A stretch of 31,307 nucleotides of DNA. Origin: an uncultured Blautia sp. Lineage in GTDB: Bacteria > Bacillota > Clostridia > Lachnospirales > Lachnospiraceae. The notes beneath the pieces were generated by a model. The model was not told the DNA's origin. It saw nothing but the letters and a program-made list of their open reading frames with translations, and did no database searches. The stretch is taken from contig NZ_CAKROJ010000026.1 in assembly GCF_934372025.1 (NCBI RefSeq), positions 1 through 31,307 on the forward strand. Reading direction: 5' to 3'. The position numbers and the translations under genes are program-made. Below are positions 30,897-31,307 of this stretch, piece after piece. Numbering within the stretch: position 1 is the stretch's first letter; each line of letters starts with the position of its first letter.

Positions 30897-30925
30897 TTGC
30901 TTTTCGCATGTTAAAGTGTTAAAAT
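30897..30925 (+). promoter_or_regulatory. Sigma-A promoter of the YerC-like gene
   Basis: TTGCTT (30897-30902) and TAAAAT (30920-30925) are separated by 17 bp. It is divergent from the rarA promoter, with about 28 bp between the two -35 boxes, and lies about 50 bases upstream of the gene. Confidence 0.65.
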
Positions 30926-30977
30926 ACCATGTGTATGAAACAAAAACATATAATGATGTAACTAAAGGAGCAGGGCT

Positions 30978-31292
30978 ATGGGTAAAAAAATCAGAACGGA
31001 AGAGGTTGATCATCTATTTGAAGCAATCCTTTGTCTGAAAAATAAGGAAGAGTGTTATACATTTTTTGAAGATGTATGCACGATCAATGAACTTCTTTCT
31101 CTGTCACAGCGCTTTGAAGTTGCCAAAATGCTGACAGACAAACGCACATATCTGGATATTTCCGAAAAGACAGGTGCGTCTACAGCTACGATCAGTCGTG
31201 TAAATCGTTCACTTAATTACGGAAATGATGGATACGAGATGGTTTTTTCCAGAATGAAGGAAAAAGAGGCAGCAGAAAATACAGAAGAATAA
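30978..31292 (+). CDS. yerC: YerC/YecD-family TrpR-like DNA-binding protein
   Basis: A 104-residue, mostly helical protein of the TrpR-related YerC/YecD family. RTEEVDHLFEAILCLKNKEECYTFFEDVCTINELLSLSQRFEVAKML is the conserved first half. The second half carries the helix-turn-helix (YLDISEKTGASTATISRVNRSLNYG), a typical recognition helix with S-T-A-T-I-S-R-V. Target and effector are unknown. AAAGGAG lies 8 bases before ATG. It has its own promoter divergent from rarA. The last 15 bases of the window after its stop end in AGGAAC, perhaps the SD region of a following gene. Confidence 0.93.
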   Translation: MGKKIRTEEVDHLFEAILCLKNKEECYTFFEDVCTINELLSLSQRFEVAKMLTDKRTYLDISEKTGASTATISRVNRSLNYGNDGYEMVFSRMKEKEAAENTEE

Positions 31293-31307
31293 ACAAAAAA
31301 GGAACAG

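Overview
This window is ordinary chromosomal core sequence from a low-to-mid GC Firmicute, most likely a Lachnospiraceae member (class Clostridia). The reasons are strong AGGAGG-type ribosome binding sites, several TTG starts, sigma-A promoters with 17-bp spacers, a dcw division cluster with tandem class B PBPs, and family-typical companions (DUF1540, DUF4364, YesL, YerC/YecD, TIGR01212 radical SAM). The genus is not determined. I see no rRNA, tRNA, CRISPR array, prophage, insertion sequence or toxin/antitoxin or defence island.

Layout. 1-3416: 3' part of thiN, a DUF1294 membrane protein, an SGNH hydrolase, a COG0523-like GTPase and a Cof-type HAD phosphatase, all on the + strand. 3572-5953: ychF, then lgt with a long acidic tail. 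6135-18772: the dcw cluster mraZ, rsmH, ftsL, ftsI/pbpB-like PBP, second SpoVD-like PBP, mraY, murD, terminator, murA, ftsQ/divIB, ftsZ, terminator. 18787-19110: a Cys-rich double-DUF1540 protein on the - strand. 19258-20818: infC-rpmI-rplT with a structured leader, an attenuator and an AUU start for infC. 20895-26413: a branched-chain amino-acid type ABC transporter (livK, H, M, G, F) followed by a cytidylate-kinase-like gene. 26469-29471: polysaccharide deacetylase, YesL-like membrane protein, TIGR01212 radical SAM protein and DUF4364 protein. 29473-30792 (-): rarA. 30978-31292: a YerC/YecD TrpR-like regulator.

How the parts work together. The dcw block supplies septal peptidoglycan precursor synthesis (MraY, MurD, MurA), septal transpeptidases, the FtsL/FtsQ scaffold and the FtsZ ring, under a promoter followed by five 10-bp-phased GTGG-like MraZ boxes. 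It looks split into several transcription units: a terminator-like hairpin between the two PBPs, an internal promoter before mraY, a terminator after murD, and a separate ftsZ promoter with a 5' hairpin. murE, ftsW/spoVE, murG, murB and ftsA are absent from it.

The most interesting item is regulatory. Between the two PBP genes a 17-bp hairpin is followed by eight T's. Its 3' arm contains the Shine-Dalgarno of the second PBP, and its T-tract runs into that gene's TTG start codon. It could act as an intrinsic terminator and as an RBS-masking element at once. I did not find a clearly novel multi-gene system; the remaining findings are unusual details of conserved genes.
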